From Isochrysis galbana (taxonomy: Eukaryota; Haptophyta; Isochrysidales; Isochrysidaceae), in contig CM030933.1 of the NCBI GenBank assembly GCA_018136815.1, positions 6,822,676 to 6,886,675 on the forward strand: a stretch of 64,000 nt of DNA. Reading direction: 5' to 3'. Each line of letters opens with the position of its first letter. Position 1 is the stretch's first letter. Under the pieces are notes generated by a model. It had not been told where the DNA came from. It searched no databases and saw nothing but the letters and a program-made list of their open reading frames with translations. Below, piece after piece: positions 61,998-64,000 of this stretch. The translations under genes and the position numbers were made by a program.

Positions 61998-62183
61998 AAA
62001 AAAAAACCGTTTAATGTTCTCGCCTCGCGCGTGGCACTGGGTTTCGCTTCTGTAGCCACGCCCTTTCCCCTGCCTCTCCCTTTTTACTTTTTACCCGCCT
62101 TCCGCCTTGCGGCAACTCCCCTTGTGCTTGTTACGGATGACCCTCCGTCCTCTCCTCCGTCCGCTCCCCCGGATTTACTTTCT
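61998..62183 (-). mobile_element. Solo LINE 3' end (E3)
   Basis: In minus sense it ends GGCGAGAACATTAAACGG plus T9. GTAGCCACGCCC and GCGGCAACTCCCCTTGTGCT match E1. It abuts the A-run that ends the LINE starting at 62184. Confidence 0.65.
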
Positions 62184-64000
62184 AAAAAAAAATCTTCTTA
62201 AAATTCCCCGCTACTCGTGCGGCGTGAGGCAGTGTGCTAGTGTACCTCCCTCCTACCCAACCTTAACCCCTGACAACCCCCTCCCCCTTTCCCAGTTCCC
62301 TCTTTATCGGAGAAGCTGGTTCCGGGGAGGCCGCGCGCGCTGCTTCGGCCGGGAGTTGGAGAGAAGGGGGCTGGAGACTGTGATTCGTCCTTTGTGCTAG
62401 TGTTAATTCGGGTTGCCTTCTATTGTATATCGTGGGATCATCATTGATATCCTCCGCGGTTTCTTCTAAGACGCGGTATTAAGTGCCTTAGGTGATGTTA
62501 CGTATGTCTAGACCTCTCGCCGCCTGCAGGAGGTCTTCCGATGTTCCTAGGTTGAACTCCTTGTCCACCGTGTAGAGCGGACTTATCAATTTCTTAATGT
62601 GTTTGTTACTCGGGGCGTGTAGCCCCATATTCTCTCGTTGTTTTTTCAGCCTCTGAAAGAACCCGACTTTCGCCGTTACTAATAGGTGGTATCTCGCAAG
62701 GATCGCTCTTAAGATCGACCTAACGGACCTGCCGTCCGCGTTACCATATTGGATGTTATAAAAGTCAGTTAGGATGTACCTCCACGCCAGGATGCCTAGG
62801 TATCCCGAGGAGGGGTGCGGTCTGTCCACTTGATAGCAGAAAAGTCGTTGGGCTGTTTCGGATCCCGGCCTAAGGCTAATCCCCAGAAGTCCTTCTATGA
62901 ATTCAAAGATGCGCTCCGTCGCGATACATGAGGCCAGGTGGGTGGAGCTTTCAGGGGCTATGCCGCAAAAGCGGCATGTTGGATCGTCAGCAAAGCGGTT
63001 AGCTGTAGCTAGCCTCCTATGTAGGACATGTTTGAAATGCATATAAGAGTCTCTAGGCGTCAAAAAGTTATATTTATATAATTGCGATATTTGTTTCCAC
63101 TTTCCCGAGAGGACCGGTAACCTTTTTTCCCATCTTAGTGTGGATTTTTGTGTTTTGGTTTTCCTCAAGGCGAGGAACGCTTTAGTCAAGTCCCTGACAC
63201 TTACACCCTCTAGTGTTGTACGCGTGCCGTTTAGCATGTATTCTTGAGGTAACGGGTACGCCGTTTCCGCCGGGCCGTCGTACGCACGTCCCCACTTCAG
63301 CGGGGTGTATAGTTCGTCGGGCAGTAGTTGCGGGCTAATCCGCTCGTGGATGTGGGGCTCTCCCATGACATTGAGCTGGACTTTGTGGTAGTCGCCTCAT
63401 CGGCACAGATAAAAGTTATGGTTAATGTCCACTAGGATCTCGCCTAGATCGTGTGCGTCCGGATTTTCCTGAGGGACTATCTCTTGCTCCTCTGGAGCCG
63501 GGGGCGGAGTCTTCGCTTGTTTTCTAAGAAGGTTCATATAATCGAAAGTGGTATGTATTAGTCTTGATCTCGTCCACTCAGAAATCTTTTCCCACGACTT
63601 AAGAAAGGGGCCTACCGATATGTAATTTCCCCTATGGCGTATCCAACGTTCTCCGTCCGGCAAGTAAGCCGCGCATTCTTCCATAGTGTAAACGTCCCCC
63701 GTATCCGGGTTTATGGTGTTGTGAACGATAACTGTCTGTAGAGACTCCCATTTCGACCTATGTGAGTGATGAATAGCCGGAGGCTTGTGGAAAAGATTGT
63801 GCCATATCGGGGAGCCCTGAGTGCCTTCTCGTGTGATTTCTCCCCTAAGGAATTTGATCCTTCTGAAGTTTTCCAGCGCGTGCTTCCAGAAGGCCGGGAG
63901 CGTGTTATTGCCGCGAATGCTAGCCGTGAGGCTCTTCGAGTCGACCTTCGAAAAGACCGCCGCTCGCCCTAAGGGGGTGCGGCTGAACCATTGATCCAAG
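62184..64000 (-). mobile_element. LINE, third copy, runs off the window
   Basis: In minus sense the 3' end is GGGGAATTTTAAGAAGAT plus T9 at 62184-62192, with a ~300-bp 3' UTR before the ORF stop at 62488. The 5' part continues beyond 64000, so truncation and target duplication cannot be judged. Confidence 0.85.
62488..63999 (-). pseudogene. LINE ORF C-terminal half, one in-frame TGA, partial at window edge
   Basis: Two segments in the same frame (63999-63400 and 63396-62488) are separated only by a TGA at 63397-63399. Across it the protein reads NHNFYLCR-stop-GDYHKVQLNVMG, aligning with TIHITQDGEYF and YEVKLSYLG of the copy at 33.9-36.5 kb. The C-terminal half has YMHFKHVLHRRLATANRF, zinc knuckle CRFCGIAPESSTHLASC and YILTDFYNIQYGNAD. 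One stop in ~500 codons means little decay. The catalytic RT domain lies outside the window. Confidence 0.88.

Noticed and set aside
1-64000. tRNA, rRNA, snRNA and CRISPR features
   Set aside because: I looked for TTCGAATCC/GTTCRANYC T-arm signatures, 5S boxes, U6-like starts and regular spacer arrays. The T-arm-like hits at 48.6 and 49.0 kb are inside coding exons, and nothing else was convincing by eye.

Overview
The window is nuclear DNA from a eukaryote, most likely a single-celled alga. Its genes carry GT-AG introns (the exons of eS21, ENY2, the glycosyltransferase fusion and the large coiled-coil gene join in frame), GC content is high, and extracellular proteins have long proline-rich linkers. 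A haptophyte-type genome would fit, but that is inference from style only: no rRNA or organellar marker is present.

Gene layout, left to right: a calcineurin-like metallophosphoesterase (2.8-3.9 kb, minus); a SEP-domain coiled-coil protein like UBXN11 (8.6-9.9, minus); a secreted GH5 glycosidase with proline-rich repeats and a C-terminal dockerin-like pair (11.2-13.7, plus); a secreted ABHD14-like hydrolase (14.2-15.1, plus); an O-fucosyltransferase-like/FkbM methyltransferase fusion (19.5-21.1, minus); a one-TM proline-rich protein (23.1-24.7, plus); a UBA-PRA1 protein (28.0-28.6, minus); a mitochondrial-type uS15 (31.2-32.2, minus); ribosomal protein eS21 (40.9-41.4, minus); an unassigned multi-exon gene (43.6-45.6, minus); a GT77-like/O-fucosyltransferase-like fusion (46.5-49.9, plus); and a large coiled-coil protein, possibly FBF1-like (53.6-58.1, minus), head-to-head with ENY2/Sus1 (58.6-59.2, plus). 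eS21, uS15m and ENY2 have exons too short to stand out as long reading frames; they were recovered by joining exons at splice sites.

The rest is dominated by mobile DNA. There are three LINE-type copies with reverse transcriptase and/or the C-terminal zinc knuckle, several solo LINE 3' ends, and two families of GC-rich non-autonomous elements (called B, about 0.76 kb, and C, about 0.9 kb). These have 15-20 bp target-site duplications and T-rich 3' tails. Three hAT elements or remnants are present, two with exact 8-bp duplications, along with a 474-bp TA-flanked inverted-repeat element and several smaller dispersed families (here D, G/H and J). Many are nested: LINE in B, B in hAT, C in D, MITE in hAT.

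The most interesting reading is that family B and the LINEs share only their last ~20 nt, an AATATTAAAA(A/G)G(T)n tail. That is the signature of SINE-like passengers mobilised by a partner LINE, here with an unusual T-rich rather than A-rich end. On the host side, two independent proteins fuse an O-fucosyltransferase-like domain to another glycan enzyme, alongside a dockerin-bearing glycosidase, which suggests an elaborate extracellular glycan system.
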